Shown here one piece after another: positions 63,142-64,000 of a DNA stretch of 64,000 bases. Numbering within the stretch: the first letter of the stretch is position 1; each line of letters begins with the position of its first letter. Location: contig NZ_ATTE01000001.1 in assembly GCF_000419525.1 (NCBI RefSeq), forward strand, positions 2,996,501 to 3,060,500, given 5' to 3'. Origin of the DNA: Leucothrix mucor DSM 2157 (GTDB taxonomy: Bacteria; Pseudomonadota; Gammaproteobacteria; Thiotrichales; Thiotrichaceae). Both the position numbers and the translations under genes were made by a program. A model generated the notes under the pieces. That model made no database searches and was not told the DNA's origin. It worked only from the letters and a program-made list of their open reading frames with translations.

Positions 63142-64000
63142 ATGATAGCCATTGCACCCGGTTCAGCTCTCCACCAAGACATGATTACCTGGCGTCATTG
63201 GCTACATCAGCACCCCGAACTGTGTTTTGAAGAGTTTAAAACCAGTGACTACATTGCCAGTGTGCTGGAGTCGCTGGAGATACCCATTCACCGCGGTTTA
63301 GGTGGCACCGGTATTGTTGCCACTATAACCGGCCAAGGCTCCGGCCCCAGTATTGGTTTGCGCGCCGATATCGACGCCCTCCCCGTCACTGAGCTCAATG
63401 ACATCCCCTACAAATCGCAACACCCCGGAAAAATGCACGCCTGCGGTCATGATGGCCACTCCACTATGCTGCTTGGCGCTGCCGCTTATCTTAAACAGAA
63501 CAACCAATTTAACGGAACCGTTCACTGCATTTTCCAGCCTGCTGAAGAAGGTGATGCGGGAGCACTCCAGATGATTGAGGAAGGGCTGTTTGATTTATTC
63601 CCCTGTCAGGAAATTTACGGCATGCACAACTGGCCGGGCTTAGAAGCGGGTCAATTTGCGGTACACGATAGTGCGGTGATGGCAGGCGTGGAAACGCTTA
63701 ATATCAGCATTCATGGCAAAGGTGGTCATGCTGCTATGCCACACAAAACTATTGATCCTGTGGTTATCAGTGCGCAAATCATTACGGCATTGCAGAGCAT
63801 TGTGTCGCGTAATATCGCACCAGTAGATTCGGCGGTAATCAGCATTACTCAAGTCAATGCAGGTCATGCGCATAATGTGATTCCGGATACCGTGAATATG
63901 GCTGGTACCATGCGCTACTTTGATCCCCTCACCCGCCCGCTGGTATTAGATCGAATTAAAACGCTGGTAGAAGGGATTAGTGCGAGCTATGGCGCAACTG
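63142..64000 (+). CDS. M20 family amidohydrolase / hippurate hydrolase-like (partial, cut by window end)
   Basis: The open frame from ATG 63142 runs off the window after 286 codons. It matches M20D metallopeptidases: residues GLRADIDALPV, the zinc-binding HACGHDGHS and EEGDAGA, and the dimerisation region KGGHAAMP. These enzymes remove N-acyl groups from amino acids (hippuricase, IAA-amino-acid hydrolase and similar). The substrate cannot be assigned. It follows phoR by 20 bases, and may or may not share its transcript. Confidence 0.9.
   Translation, partial: MIAIAPGSALHQDMITWRHWLHQHPELCFEEFKTSDYIASVLESLEIPIHRGLGGTGIVATITGQGSGPSIGLRADIDALPVTELNDIPYKSQHPGKMHACGHDGHSTMLLGAAAYLKQNNQFNGTVHCIFQPAEEGDAGALQMIEEGLFDLFPCQEIYGMHNWPGLEAGQFAVHDSAVMAGVETLNISIHGKGGHAAMPHKTIDPVVISAQIITALQSIVSRNIAPVDSAVISITQVNAGHAHNVIPDTVNMAGTMRYFDPLTRPLVLDRIKTLVEGISASYGAT

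Overview
The window is about 64 kb of chromosomal core genome from a Gram-negative gammaproteobacterium of moderate GC. Diagnostic neighbourhoods are argH divergent from algZ-algR, trpF/accD/folC/SPOR-protein/cvpA/purF, minCDE, mreBCD, rpmBG and pst-phoU-phoBR. NhaD and two iron-scavenging imelysins fit a marine or saline habitat. A Thiotrichales-type (Leucothrix-like) origin is a guess from overall feel, not a demonstrated placement. I found no phage, transposase, CRISPR array, rRNA or tRNA.

Layout. 1-140 is the end of pnp. 310-2607 is an ECF sigma factor, its RskA-type anti-sigma and a phytase-like lipoprotein. 2615-7310 holds comF, nhaD, moaC and minEDC, followed by mfd. 10956-16914 is an iron/heme-type envelope cluster: a small DUF7282-like secreted protein, hemP, imelysin, di-heme oxidoreductase, second imelysin and a Tat-exported DUF1513 protein. 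17003-22830 carries rpiA/ilvA, rpmB-rpmG and a GldA/GldF/GldG-like ABC system. 22956-29070 has argH, the AlgZ/AlgR two-component system and a tightly coupled DUF2156 acyltransferase-like/cytochrome P450 pair. 29139-38067 is one long biosynthetic run: trpF-trpB-trpA-accD-folC-SPOR-cvpA-purF-L,D-transpeptidase. 38113-41958 encodes a 1281-residue FAD/Fe-S fusion enzyme. 42144-47726 covers a glycerophosphodiesterase, mreDCB, an esterase and mltA. 47904-52980 covers an unidentified membrane coiled-coil protein, an ATM1-type ABC exporter, PPK2 and RluB. 53318-54271 has two type IV pilins behind a sigma-54 promoter. 54350-63121 is a complete phosphate regulon: an extra PhoB-like regulator, pstS, pstCAB, phoU and phoB-phoR. 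The window ends inside an M20 amidohydrolase.

How the genes work together. The phosphate block is self-consistent. A perfect 18-bp Pho box sits at the right distance from a -10 element before pstS, and a degenerate one lies before phoB. PPK2 (polyphosphate use) is nearby, with another Pho-box-like sequence in its divergent intergenic region. The cell-shape and wall genes (minCDE, mreBCD, mltA, L,D-transpeptidase, SPOR protein) are spread through the window. The iron cluster looks like a Fur-type envelope acquisition module.

Less ordinary observations are: mreC has no ATG, GTG or TTG upstream of its membrane anchor, but an AUC codon there has a good ribosome-binding site; the ATM1-type exporter begins directly on the U-tract of a terminator whose 3' arm supplies its Shine-Dalgarno; two PhoB paralogues flank the pst genes; two pilin genes are separated by a strong GAAA-loop terminator; the DUF2156-P450 pair has no assigned pathway; and the second imelysin has lost the family histidine.
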